Shown: positions 1-8,043 of the stretch, in pieces
How the letters are laid out: every line of letters starts with the position of its first letter
Position numbering within the stretch: position 1 is the first letter of the stretch
DNA from: an uncultured Porphyromonadaceae bacterium
GTDB lineage: Bacteria; Bacteroidota; Bacteroidia; Bacteroidales; Muribaculaceae
NCBI GenBank assembly: GCA_947073495.1
Contig: CAMTMX010000034.1
Location: 1 to 33,733 of the forward strand
Length of the DNA stretch: 33,733 bases
Direction: 5' to 3'
Position numbers and translations under genes: made by a program
The notes under the pieces: generated by a model
Seen by the model: only the letters and a program-made list of their open reading frames with translations
Database searches by the model: none
What the model was told of the DNA's origin: nothing

Positions 1-284
1 CTTCATCACAAGACAAAAATCGCTCAGAGACCTGCGGCCCCAGCGTTAACAAATATTGGGGAATGGGGTCTTAAACAATTTCTTAGATTAAATGTCTTTT
101 AATCCGAGTCCTAATTTCACTACGTCTTTCTGAATGATAGATATTATATAATCACGATTCAATTGCTTTCAAGATATTGACTTGAAAGTGAAACTTATGA
201 TTAGAATAGAACAGAACATCGGCTACAACTCAAATTTGTTGTAGCCGATGTTCTTATATGTAAATAATGAATTTACATTCTTCT
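1..284. other. Intergenic region at left edge, no confident gene
   Basis: No complete gene is visible. The plus frame starting at base 1 is open to a TAA at 100-102, so the 3' end of a truncated gene entering from the left is possible, but the 33-residue tail is not recognised and another frame is also open over much of it, so it may equally be non-coding repeat sequence. The 15-mer TTAAACAATTTCTTA at 71-85 recurs exactly at 33594-33608. A small perfect hairpin (CTTTCAAG, 7-nt loop, CTTGAAAG) lies at 166-188, and the hutH terminator hairpin is at 213-254. Confidence 0.4.
213..254 (-). terminator. Hairpin terminator downstream of hutH
   Basis: A perfect 17-bp stem (213-229 with 238-254, beginning AGAACATCGGCTAC) encloses an 8-nt loop about 30 bp past the hutH stop. 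Read on the minus strand, the stem is followed by a T-rich but interrupted stretch (GTTCTATTCTAATC) rather than a pure U-run. It is the natural 3' end of the hut transcript. Confidence 0.7.
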
Positions 285-1790
285 TTATTCAAGATTGATT
301 TCGTAATTTTCGAGGAAATGTTGCGACATGCGGATGTAATCGTTCATGACAACATCGTCTTCTACAAAAGGAACTTCCTTACGGTAAGCCTCCATTACTT
401 TTTCAATCTGTGGGGAAGATTTGAGTGGGCGGCGGAAATCGATTCCCTGTGCGGCGTTCATTAGTTCGATGACAGCGATAATTTTCAGGTTGTCGATGAT
501 CTTATGAAGCTTGGTTGCCGCATTAGCACCCATTGACACGAGGTCTTCCTGTCCGTTTGAGCTTACAATCGAGTCGCAAGAAGCCGGCCATGCATACATC
601 TTGTTCTGGCTGACGAGTGAAGCATCGGCATATTGTGGAATCATGAAGCCGGAATTGAGTCCGGGTTTTGCAACCAGGAATTCGGGCAATCCTCTTTGTC
701 CGAGAATAAGCTGAGCCACACGACGTTCGGAGATGTTGCCGAGTTCGGCGAGAGCAACGCCCATATAGTCAAATACAAGAGCGATTGGTTCGCCATGGAA
801 GTTGCCGCCGCTGACAACCATGTCTTCATCAGGGAACACAGTGGGGTTGTCTGTGACAGAGTTTATCTCAGTGTGAAGCACTTCAGTGACATGATGCATC
901 GCATCTTTCACAGCGCCGTGTACCTGTGGTATGCAGCGGAAAGAGTAGGGGTCTTGCACATGCTTCTTTTCTCTTTCGATGATTTCACTCCCCTTTAAAA
1001 TATTTCTAAAGATCTCAGCTGTCTCAATCTGTCCGCGGTGGGGACGCACCCTGTGGATACCTTCCCAGAAAGGTTCGATTCTGCCGTCGTATGCCTCAAG
1101 GCTCATTGCTCCGAAGAGGTCGAAGCAATTTACAAGGTGCCATGCATCAATAAGTGCTTTGATGCCGTTTGCACTCATGAACTGGGTGCCGTTGAGAAGA
1201 GCAAGACCTTCCTTCGACTGGAGTGTGATCGGTTCCCATCCGAATTTTTCAAGAATTGCTTTGCCGCTATATTTTCCACCCTTATACATCACCTCACCTT
1301 CGCCAATAAGTGGCAGGAACAGGTTTGCGAGAGGGGCGAGGTCGCCTGAAGCACCAAGAGAACCTCTGTCATATACAATGGGAAGAATATCATTGTTGTA
1401 GAAATCAATGATGCGCTCCACAGTCTTTAACTGAACACCGCTGAATCCCATAGAGAGTGCGTGAGCCTTGAGAAGAAGCATCAGCTTGACCACTACAGGG
1501 TCTACAGGGGTGCCTACACTGCAGGAGTGGCTTTTTACAAGATTCTCCTGAAGAGTTGAAAGCTCTTCACGAGAAATGTGTTTGTTGCAGAGAGACCCGA
1601 ATCCGGTTGTCACACCATAGATCGGAGCGGAATGATTTTCCGCTTTTTTGTCGAGATAGTCACGGCAATGCTGTATTTTTTGTTTTGCCTCATCAGACAA
1701 AGTGAGCTTGGTGCCGTTTTTGAGGATTTTTTCAATTATGTCGTAGGTCAGAAGTCCTGAACCTATTGCATAAGTATTAGATTTATCCAT
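285..1790 (-). CDS. hutH: Histidine ammonia-lyase
   Basis: Cytoplasmic enzyme that deaminates L-histidine to trans-urocanate, the first step of histidine degradation. The 501-residue protein has the normal family length. The Ala-Ser-Gly triad that cyclises into the MIO electrophile is at residues 147-149 inside GSLGASGDLAPLAN, and the N-terminal active-site loop YGVTTGFG is at 58-65. The C-terminal part has the expected GNFHGEPIA and QEDLVSMG segments. The ATG at 1790 is the only sensible start; the hutI stop lies 37 bp upstream, so the gene is co-transcribed as the last member of hutU-ftcD-hutI-hutH. It is unusual only in sitting last although it catalyses the first step. Identification is essentially certain. 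Confidence 0.97.
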   Translation of the reverse strand: MDKSNTYAIGSGLLTYDIIEKILKNGTKLTLSDEAKQKIQHCRDYLDKKAENHSAPIYGVTTGFGSLCNKHISREELSTLQENLVKSHSCSVGTPVDPVVVKLMLLLKAHALSMGFSGVQLKTVERIIDFYNNDILPIVYDRGSLGASGDLAPLANLFLPLIGEGEVMYKGGKYSGKAILEKFGWEPITLQSKEGLALLNGTQFMSANGIKALIDAWHLVNCFDLFGAMSLEAYDGRIEPFWEGIHRVRPHRGQIETAEIFRNILKGSEIIEREKKHVQDPYSFRCIPQVHGAVKDAMHHVTEVLHTEINSVTDNPTVFPDEDMVVSGGNFHGEPIALVFDYMGVALAELGNISERRVAQLILGQRGLPEFLVAKPGLNSGFMIPQYADASLVSQNKMYAWPASCDSIVSSNGQEDLVSMGANAATKLHKIIDNLKIIAVIELMNAAQGIDFRRPLKSSPQIEKVMEAYRKEVPFVEDDVVMNDYIRMSQHFLENYEINLE

Positions 1791-1827
1791 AATGATGTCA
1801 GATTTGTTTTCAAATATTAGATTTAGG

Positions 1828-3090
1828 TTATTTTGCCTGATATACGATCTCGCCTTTGTGAATAGTGGTGTTTACACAATTCATGCCGACATAATAGGGC
1901 AACATACGGTAGTTTGAGAACTCAAGCATCACCAGATCACCTTGTTTGCCCGTTTCAATCGATCCGATTTTATCAGCCATTCCAACTGCCGCAGCCCCGT
2001 TGAGGGTCAAAGCAGTGATTGTTTCCTCAATAGTCATGTTCATATAGATACATGCGAGAGCGATTGTCAGAGGAATAGAGCCTGAGAAACAACTTCCCGG
2101 ATTTAAATCAGTAGCCAATGCGACAGCGGCGCCGGCTTCTATGAATTTTCTTGCAGGAGCGAATGGCTCGCGCAATGCGAATGCTGTTAAAGGGAGAAGA
2201 GTTGCAACCACTCCCTTTTCAGCCATCTTTCTCACTCCATCGTCGCTCACATGAAGAAGATGGTCTGCAGAGACAGCACCCATTTCTGCAGCAAGTTCCG
2301 CACCGCCTAATGTCACTATTTCGTCAGCATGAAGCTTCAGTTCAAAACCAGCATCACGTGCTGCCTTAAGCAACTTTCTTGAATCTTCGATTTCGAAAAC
2401 ATTTTTCTCAGTGAAGATGTCAAAAAACTTGGCTTTACCTTTTGCCGCAGGAATCATTTCGTTGATCATGAGTTCAACATATTCTTCCGTGCGATCTTTA
2501 TACTCTTTGGGTACAGCATGTGCGCCCAGGAAAGTGGAAACAATATTTAATTTTTGTCCGGGATCTGAGGCAAGACGATCTATAGCATCAAGCATCTTCA
2601 GTTCGGATTCAGTGTCGAGCCCATATCCGCTCTTCGCTTCCACTGTTGTCACACCCATCTCAACCATACGGTTGATAAACCATTGTGCCTTGTCAACGAG
2701 GTTGTCGCAAGATTCTTCGCGTGTGGCATTGACGGTAGACTGGATTCCTCCTCCACGCTGCATTATGCTCATGTAAGATTCACCATTGAGGCGCCAGCTG
2801 AATTCATCCGGACGGTATCCTCCGAATATAAGATGAGTGTGTGAATCCACAAAACCGGGAAGAACCACACGACCTTCGGCATTGATGACGGTATAATTGA
2901 TATCACCGTCGATGATAAGGTCCTTTTCCGGTCCTACGTATGTAATAATGCCGTCATTAATTTTTACGGATGCGTTTTCCGCTACGGAAAGTTTTGCCAT
3001 GTCGGCACCCTTGCAGGCTGAATTGCCTACAGGGGTGACAACAGTTGCGTTGGTTATAATGATGTTTTTATGCATATTCAATGGCATCAT
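1828..3090 (-). CDS. hutI: Imidazolonepropionase
   Basis: Amidohydrolase-superfamily metalloenzyme that hydrolyses 4-imidazolone-5-propionate to N-formimino-L-glutamate, the third step of histidine degradation. Of 420 residues, the metal-binding HxH is at 84/86 in DSHTHLIFGG, further conserved histidines are at 191 (GAHAVP), 254 (KLHADE) and 277 (SADHLLH), and the active-site Asp is at 328 in ATDLNPGSC. The chosen ATG overlaps the ftcD stop by 4 bp (ATGA), which suggests translational coupling. A second ATG follows immediately, and Met6 at 3075 is a possible shorter start. It lies between ftcD and hutH in the hut operon, and every step needed to convert histidine to glutamate via formimino transfer is present. 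Confidence 0.96.
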   Translation of the reverse strand: MMPLNMHKNIIITNATVVTPVGNSACKGADMAKLSVAENASVKINDGIITYVGPEKDLIIDGDINYTVINAEGRVVLPGFVDSHTHLIFGGYRPDEFSWRLNGESYMSIMQRGGGIQSTVNATREESCDNLVDKAQWFINRMVEMGVTTVEAKSGYGLDTESELKMLDAIDRLASDPGQKLNIVSTFLGAHAVPKEYKDRTEEYVELMINEMIPAAKGKAKFFDIFTEKNVFEIEDSRKLLKAARDAGFELKLHADEIVTLGGAELAAEMGAVSADHLLHVSDDGVRKMAEKGVVATLLPLTAFALREPFAPARKFIEAGAAVALATDLNPGSCFSGSIPLTIALACIYMNMTIEETITALTLNGAAAVGMADKIGSIETGKQGDLVMLEFSNYRMLPYYVGMNCVNTTIHKGEIVYQAK

Positions 3091-4787
3091 TCTTTGTCAA
3101 TTACTTTATCCACGATGCCTAAGATCTGCATTTCGCGATTTATTGCAGCGGAAGCTATCACGGAAGCGGCGGTTAGAATTTCTTCGGCTTTTTCGCGATC
3201 CTTCAATCCTGCTGCATTGATCCTTACGTTAAGATGAGCACCGAGGACTGCGCTACGTGCCGCAAGTGCTCCAACCCCCGCATCGCTGACAGATGCCGGA
3301 TTCCCTTTAGAAGCCATTGCCTCAAGCACATCAAATGTGTCATAAGCAGCCTGCATTGTGCGGAGAGGCACCTCTGTAGCATAAAGTGTCGCCGCTTCAA
3401 GAGCCTTGGCACGTGCCTCTTTCTCTTCAGGTGTCTTTTTGGGCATAGCAAACACATCCATAATGCGGTTGAATGCTTCAGTGTCCTCGTCCACAAGAGC
3501 AATAAGACGGTCTTGAATTTCGTGTCCTTTTTCTGCAACATCTGAAAATTCTTCCCAACGGTCGTCCCATCCTGCCTTATGGGCAGAAAGGTTTGCTACC
3601 ATAGTTCCGAGAGCAGCCGCGAGTGCACCCATATATGCAGAGATACTTCCACCACCTGGAGCGGGAGATTCAGAAGCAGTTTCCTCAGCAAAATCTTTGC
3701 AAGTCATGTCAACGAGCTTCTTACCATGTTTGTCCTGAAGCATGTCTTCAATGATCTTTTCATTGCGCACAAACGGTTTTAGTTCGTCAAGTCCCATTGA
3801 TTTCACTGCAATCTTAATGATCTCGTCTTCGCTTATACCAACAGAACGTTGTTGTTTACGAAGGTAATGTTTACCTGCATCAATGAGAGTGCGCTTAGGC
3901 ACAAGGCCTACGATTTCAGTTCCGGTCACACGCACACCTCTTGCTGCAGCCGCACGACATACTTCATCAAATGCCACATGCAGGGGAGTGGTAGAGATAT
4001 CGGTAATGTTCATAGAGACCTGTGCAATACCATACTCATCAATAAACCATCCGATAGCTTTAGTGGCTTTCAGAGTTCCTGGAAGCATGATGACATTGCC
4101 CTCAGCATCTTTCATCGGTTTGCCGTTAGGTTTTCCACCTTCGCGTTGTGGACGTCCTTTTTCACGAACATCAAATGCGATTGCGTTTGCTCTACGTGTT
4201 GAAGTTGTATTTAGATTGAAATTAACAGCAATTAGAAAGTCGCGTGCGCCAACAGCAGTACATCCTGTATGGGCTACACCTTCGTCAAACGGTCTGTTTC
4301 CGAAATCCGGACCTTTGTCTTCTTTCCCCATTCTATCTGCAAGACCCTCATATTCTCCCTGACGGCATACTGCAAGATTGCGACGTTCGGGTGTAAAGGC
4401 GGCAGCCTCGTAGCAGTAGCAAGGGATGTTCAGCTCATTTGCAGCACGCTTTGCAAGTTTCCTTGCAAGTTCTGCACATTCTTCGAGAGAAATCCCACTT
4501 ACCGGAATCAGCGGACATACATCGGTTGCTCCCATGCGGGGATGCGCACCATGATGGCTGCGCATATCAATTAGTTCCGAAGCTTTCTTCATGCCTCTGA
4601 GTGCCGCTTCTGTCACAGCCTCCGGCTCACCGACAAAAGTCACAACAGTTCTGTTGGTTGCTTCTCCGGGATCCACGTCAAGAACTCTTACTTCCCCTCC
4701 TTTTTCTATGTCTGCGACAATGGCGTCGATAATAGATTTGTCACGTCCTTCTGAAAAGTTAGGCACGCATTCTATGATTTGTTTCAT
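3087..4787 (-). CDS. ftcD: Bifunctional glutamate formiminotransferase / formiminotetrahydrofolate cyclodeaminase
   Basis: A fusion that moves the formimino group from formiminoglutamate to tetrahydrofolate and then releases ammonia, giving glutamate and 5,10-methenyl-THF. Residues 1 to about 300 are the transferase: it opens with IIECVPNFSEGRD, and His82 in SHHGAHPRMGATD corresponds to the catalytic histidine of the mammalian enzyme. Residues from about 355 are the helical cyclodeaminase, with its signature SPAPGGGS at 374-381. The 566 residues compare with about 541 for vertebrate FTCD, so both domains are complete. The fusion removes the need for HutF/HutG-type hydrolysis and couples histidine breakdown to one-carbon metabolism. 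The hutU stop is 67 bp upstream across a strong hairpin; the hutI start overlaps its stop. Confidence 0.96.
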   Translation of the reverse strand: MKQIIECVPNFSEGRDKSIIDAIVADIEKGGEVRVLDVDPGEATNRTVVTFVGEPEAVTEAALRGMKKASELIDMRSHHGAHPRMGATDVCPLIPVSGISLEECAELARKLAKRAANELNIPCYCYEAAAFTPERRNLAVCRQGEYEGLADRMGKEDKGPDFGNRPFDEGVAHTGCTAVGARDFLIAVNFNLNTTSTRRANAIAFDVREKGRPQREGGKPNGKPMKDAEGNVIMLPGTLKATKAIGWFIDEYGIAQVSMNITDISTTPLHVAFDEVCRAAAARGVRVTGTEIVGLVPKRTLIDAGKHYLRKQQRSVGISEDEIIKIAVKSMGLDELKPFVRNEKIIEDMLQDKHGKKLVDMTCKDFAEETASESPAPGGGSISAYMGALAAALGTMVANLSAHKAGWDDRWEEFSDVAEKGHEIQDRLIALVDEDTEAFNRIMDVFAMPKKTPEEKEARAKALEAATLYATEVPLRTMQAAYDTFDVLEAMASKGNPASVSDAGVGALAARSAVLGAHLNVRINAAGLKDREKAEEILTAASVIASAAINREMQILGIVDKVIDKE

Positions 4788-4807
4788 TGTGGTTTCTTAA
4801 GTGTTGA

Positions 4808-4847
4808 TGATCCCAAGAGAATGGCACATACCATTCTCTTGGGATCA
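4808..4847. other. Perfect intra-operon hairpin between hutU and ftcD
   Basis: A 17-bp perfect stem (4808-4824 with 4831-4847, left arm TGATCCCAAGAGAATGG) closes a 6-nt loop, 7 bp past the hutU stop and 20 bp before the ftcD start. On the minus strand it is followed by CATCAACACTTAAG with no U-run, so it does not look like a full intrinsic terminator. An mRNA processing or stability element, or a partial attenuator lowering ftcD-hutI-hutH relative to hutU, is more likely (inference). Confidence 0.75.
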
Positions 4848-4854
4848 AGGATTA

Positions 4855-6852
4855 TTAATTCTCTACTAATTTATTTAGCATTTTTTCGTCAGCCAAGAAT
4901 GGTTCCGTAATCATGAACCCGTTTTCAGACTGAGATTCATTCCATTCTTTGACAGTAGACATTGCATTTTCATTACGTGCCCAGCTACGGCGTGCAACGC
5001 CACCCATGACATCCCAAAGCATAGCTTTCTTGAGAATCTCATCAACTCTTTCAGAGCCGTCGCATACCATGCCGAATCCGCCATTGATAGATTTGCCTAT
5101 GCCGACGCCTCCACCGTTATGTAGGGCTACCAGACTCATACCGCGGGCGCAGTTGCCTGCAAAACACTGTACAGCCATGTCTGCCATTACATTTGAACCG
5201 TCTTTTATATTTGATGTTTCACGGAATGGTGAATCAGTTCCGCTCACATCGTGATGATCTCTGCCAAGCATTATGGGCCCAACTTCTCCATTGCGGACCA
5301 TTTCATTGAAACGGAGAGCTATCTTAAGGCGCCCCATTGCATCTTGATAAAGAATACGTGCTTGTGTTCCAACAACAAGGGCATTTTTTTCGGCATCGCG
5401 AATCCAATTATAATTGTCTCGGTCCTGTCCTCTTCTGTTTGGATCGATACACTCCATGGCTGCGTGGTCAGTCTTGACGAGATCTTCATGCTTTCCGCTG
5501 AGGCATACCCATCGGAAAGGACCATATCCGTAGTCGAAGAGCATGGGACCCATTATATCTTCCACATAAGAAGGCCAGATGAACCCATCCTTTTCATCAA
5601 TGCCATTACGTGAAATTTCTTTTACTCCGGCGTCGTATATCGCTTTCATAAACGAGTTGCCATAGTCAAAGAAATACGTTCCACGAGCAGTGAGCGCTTT
5701 TATTGCTTCAAAATGCCTTCGAAGAGACTCATCTACCTTTTTACTGAATGCTTCATGGTCTTCATGTAAAAGTTTTGTACGTTCTTCAAATGAAAGACCT
5801 GCAGGACAATATCCACCTTCATATACAGCATGGCATGATGTTTGGTCGCTGAGAAGTTCGATGTGTTTGTTATGATCTACTGCATATTCAAGAAGATCTA
5901 CCACATTCCCATGATAAGCAATCGAAAGGGGGATCTTTTCCGCGATTGCCTTTTCTGCCAATTCAAATGCCTTCGGGATAGAGTCTGTGACTTCTTGAAC
6001 CCATCCCTGGTTTTTTCTTGTCGCGATTCGAGATGCGTCAACTTCTGCTATGATTGAAGCAGCACCGGCTATATCGGCAGCCTTTGGTTGAGCACCGCTC
6101 ATGCCTCCAAGACCGGATGAAACAAAAAGATGACCAGAGAGGTCTCCGTCTTGAGGAATTCCAAGTTTCATTCTTCCTGCATTCAGAAGAGTGTTGAAGG
6201 TGCCGTGGACGATTCCTTGAGGTCCGATATACATCCAGCCTCCCGCCGTCATCTGACCATAATTAGCTACACCCATCTGCATTGCCTCATGCCAATCATG
6301 AAGATTATCAAACATGCCTACCATCATGGCGTTTGTGATGATCACACGCGGGGCATCTTTTTTAGAAGGGAATAGTCCAAGTGGATGACCTGATTCAACC
6401 ACAAGGGTCTGCTCGTCTGTGAGCTCTTCGAGATATTTTTTTATCAGATGATACTGTAGCCAGTTCTGACATACCTGTCCGGTCTCTCCATAAGTGACCA
6501 ATTCGTATGGGTATAATGCTATATCAAAACACAGGTTGTTGTCAATCATTACTTGAAAAGCCTTGCCGGCAAGACATTTCCCCTTGTATTCATCAATGGG
6601 TTTTGCCTTCAAATCGCCTTGAGGACGCCAACGGTAGGCATATATCCTGCCTCTTGTTTTTAACTCTTCAAGAAACTCAGGGGCTATTTGTTCATGTAGT
6701 TCTTCTGGAAGATATCGTAGAGCATTTTTCAGTGCTGTAACTGTTTTCTCTTTTGTGAGGGAATATCCTCTGTCCGGGGCGCGTCTTATTCCTTCTAAGA
6801 AAGAAGGATATTCAGGCAACTCTCCCGAAAGTAATATTTTCGGTCGGTTCAT
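4855..6852 (-). CDS. hutU: Urocanate hydratase
   Basis: Cytoplasmic NAD+-dependent enzyme that hydrates urocanate to 4-imidazolone-5-propionate, using NAD+ as an electrophile rather than a redox cofactor. At 665 residues it belongs to the long urocanase type (the Pseudomonas enzyme is about 555, mammalian about 676). Conserved blocks are visible: GGWMYIGPQGIVHGT near 204-218, GLGGMSGAQPKAADIAG at 247-263, and the C-terminal LVALHNGGGVGIGKS. It is the first gene of the hut operon, with a candidate promoter at 6888-6918. The start at 6852 gives a full-length N-terminus and a short leader. No regulator of the HutC type is encoded in the window. Confidence 0.97.
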   Translation of the reverse strand: MNRPKILLSGELPEYPSFLEGIRRAPDRGYSLTKEKTVTALKNALRYLPEELHEQIAPEFLEELKTRGRIYAYRWRPQGDLKAKPIDEYKGKCLAGKAFQVMIDNNLCFDIALYPYELVTYGETGQVCQNWLQYHLIKKYLEELTDEQTLVVESGHPLGLFPSKKDAPRVIITNAMMVGMFDNLHDWHEAMQMGVANYGQMTAGGWMYIGPQGIVHGTFNTLLNAGRMKLGIPQDGDLSGHLFVSSGLGGMSGAQPKAADIAGAASIIAEVDASRIATRKNQGWVQEVTDSIPKAFELAEKAIAEKIPLSIAYHGNVVDLLEYAVDHNKHIELLSDQTSCHAVYEGGYCPAGLSFEERTKLLHEDHEAFSKKVDESLRRHFEAIKALTARGTYFFDYGNSFMKAIYDAGVKEISRNGIDEKDGFIWPSYVEDIMGPMLFDYGYGPFRWVCLSGKHEDLVKTDHAAMECIDPNRRGQDRDNYNWIRDAEKNALVVGTQARILYQDAMGRLKIALRFNEMVRNGEVGPIMLGRDHHDVSGTDSPFRETSNIKDGSNVMADMAVQCFAGNCARGMSLVALHNGGGVGIGKSINGGFGMVCDGSERVDEILKKAMLWDVMGGVARRSWARNENAMSTVKEWNESQSENGFMITEPFLADEKMLNKLVEN

Positions 6853-6887
6853 GGTTAATTATAAAGGTTGAGTTAAATTTATTTTTG

Positions 6888-6918
6888 CAAAATTAATCAA
6901 AATTCCAATAGACCCCAA
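6888..6918 (-). promoter_or_regulatory. Candidate Bacteroidota promoter for the hut operon
   Basis: On the minus strand a perfect -7 box TAATTTTG (6895-6888, consensus TAnnTTTG) lies 19 bp downstream of TTGG (6918-6915), one mismatch from the -33 consensus TTTG. Transcription would start near 6882, giving a leader of about 30 nt before the hutU ATG. The same -7 octamer occurs in the thi promoter. Confidence 0.5.
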
Positions 6919-7127
6919 TTATACTTAGACTTTTCATGTGTTGCGCTGTGTTTTTTTCAATAACTACCTATGAAAATAAGCGAACAAATGCCAACCATAT
7001 ATCGCTGCATAATGAAAAGCCGTTTGTCAGTCGTTATGGAATCTCACAATTCCATCTTTGCATCTTCATATTTTGCTCATTCAATAAGCCAATAATATGC
7101 ATATTTTCATGAAGGTAATTATACAAC
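6919..7127. other. Intergenic spacer between lpxA-like gene and hut promoter, with repeat copy R3
   Basis: No coding potential was seen. Besides the hut promoter at its left and the lpxA-side terminator at its right, the main content is a diverged copy of the palindromic repeat (7030-7122, listed separately). The remainder, about 6920-7029, is A/T-rich and unassigned. Confidence 0.5.
7030..7122 (+). repeat. Dispersed palindromic repeat, copy R3 (right-half only)
   Basis: Aligns by eye with 32320-32420 in the same orientation: both contain GTTATGGAA, a small hairpin, then CTTCATAT, GCTCA, ATAAGCCAAT and ATATG in the same order and spacing. The central hairpin is kept although its bases differ (TGGAAT/ATTCCA here, a 12-bp stem in R2). 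I could not align the left half of the element here, so this copy looks truncated or strongly diverged. Confidence 0.6.
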
Positions 7128-7162
7128 AAAAAAACTGTGGCTCGATTTTTCACGAGCCACAG
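7128..7162 (-). terminator. Intrinsic terminator of the efflux-lpxA operon
   Basis: A perfect 10-bp stem (CTGTGGCTCG at 7135-7144 with 7153-7162) and an 8-nt loop are followed on the minus strand by seven T residues (A-run 7128-7134). It lies 60 bp past the lpxA-like stop and has all the marks of a Rho-independent terminator. Confidence 0.9.
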
Positions 7163-7221
7163 GTCAAAATGATATAAAATGCGATTAATCAATCTGTAAT
7201 AAGATATTTGTCAGATGTGAA

Positions 7222-8019
7222 TCAGTCTTCTTGGTCAGCAAGTGGAATTGCTGCGAGTTTCAGATCATGGTCTTTAATAAAAGCGATGACCTGATCGCGT
7301 TCAGGAGATTGATCTACATCTTCATAGATGCGTCGCATAGCATTAAATACTGATGTGCTTGTTTGATAGACATGTCGGTAGCATTTTGCTATATCATCTA
7401 TAATTGCATCACTTTTGTTCCCTCTTTTCAGAACGAATGCATTCACTCCGAAATATTCGATAGGATTGTGAGCCATCACTACAAAGGGAGGGACGTTGCC
7501 ATTCACGCGGCATCCGCCTTTGATGAGAACCCATTCACCTATCTGGCATTTTTCATGCACAAGAGCGTGTGAGGAAAGAATGGAAAAATTCCCTATTTTG
7601 ACATCGCCGGCAATCTTGACGGCATTGCCCAACACACATTTGTCTCCTATTTCGGAATCATGCCCGATATGTGATTGCGCCATGATGAACGAGTCGTTGC
7701 CGATTTTTGTCTTTCCGTCTTTGAAAATACTGCGGTTGATGATGACTTGCTCGCGTATCTTGTTGTTGTTCCCGATTTCTACATAAGACATTTCGCCTTT
7801 CCATCGGAAATCCTGAGGATTCGCTGCAATTACAGCACCTTCAAATATCTCGTTGTTCTCACCGATGATTGCGCCGGTAAGAATGCTGGCGTGAGGATGT
7901 ATATGGCATCCTTTGCCGATAACTACGTCTTTACCCACGTAAGCGAAGGGCTCAATGATTACGTCATCGGCAATCTTTGCCTCAGGATGCACAAATGCAA
8001 GGTTGCTGATTGTTGCCAT
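7222..8019 (-). CDS. lpxA: LpxA-type acyl-ACP--UDP-N-acetylglucosamine O-acyltransferase
   Basis: A left-handed beta-helix acyltransferase, 265 residues (E. coli LpxA 262), cytoplasmic and expected to 3-O-acylate UDP-GlcNAc in the first step of lipid A synthesis. Hexapeptide repeats run from about residue 9 to 180. The catalytic pair HxxH is at 117/120 (QSHIGHDSEIG), another conserved His is at 155 (LVHEKC), and the PPF-V-MAHNPIEYFGVN block matches the substrate-binding end of LpxA. The position of E. coli His144 is Asp139 here; acidic residues seem usual there in Bacteroidales. The gene is 24 bp downstream of the outer-membrane efflux gene and shares its terminator, an uncommon setting for lpxA. 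It could be a second, specialised LpxA paralogue rather than the housekeeping copy. Confidence 0.8.
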   Translation of the reverse strand: MATISNLAFVHPEAKIADDVIIEPFAYVGKDVVIGKGCHIHPHASILTGAIIGENNEIFEGAVIAANPQDFRWKGEMSYVEIGNNNKIREQVIINRSIFKDGKTKIGNDSFIMAQSHIGHDSEIGDKCVLGNAVKIAGDVKIGNFSILSSHALVHEKCQIGEWVLIKGGCRVNGNVPPFVVMAHNPIEYFGVNAFVLKRGNKSDAIIDDIAKCYRHVYQTSTSVFNAMRRIYEDVDQSPERDQVIAFIKDHDLKLAAIPLADQED

Positions 8020-8043
8020 AAGTTATAGGTTTTAGGGTTAACA

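Noticed and set aside
1-102. Partial gene entering from the left edge
   Set aside because: An open frame of 33 codons exists, but a second frame is also open, no motif is recognised, and part of the stretch is shared with the right edge, so I do not call a CDS.
633-998. 121-codon plus open frame opposite hutH
   Set aside because: It is antisense to a strongly conserved enzyme, with no independent start signal or homology; the same applies to the other long open frames opposite ftcD, hutU, the RND pump and thiC.
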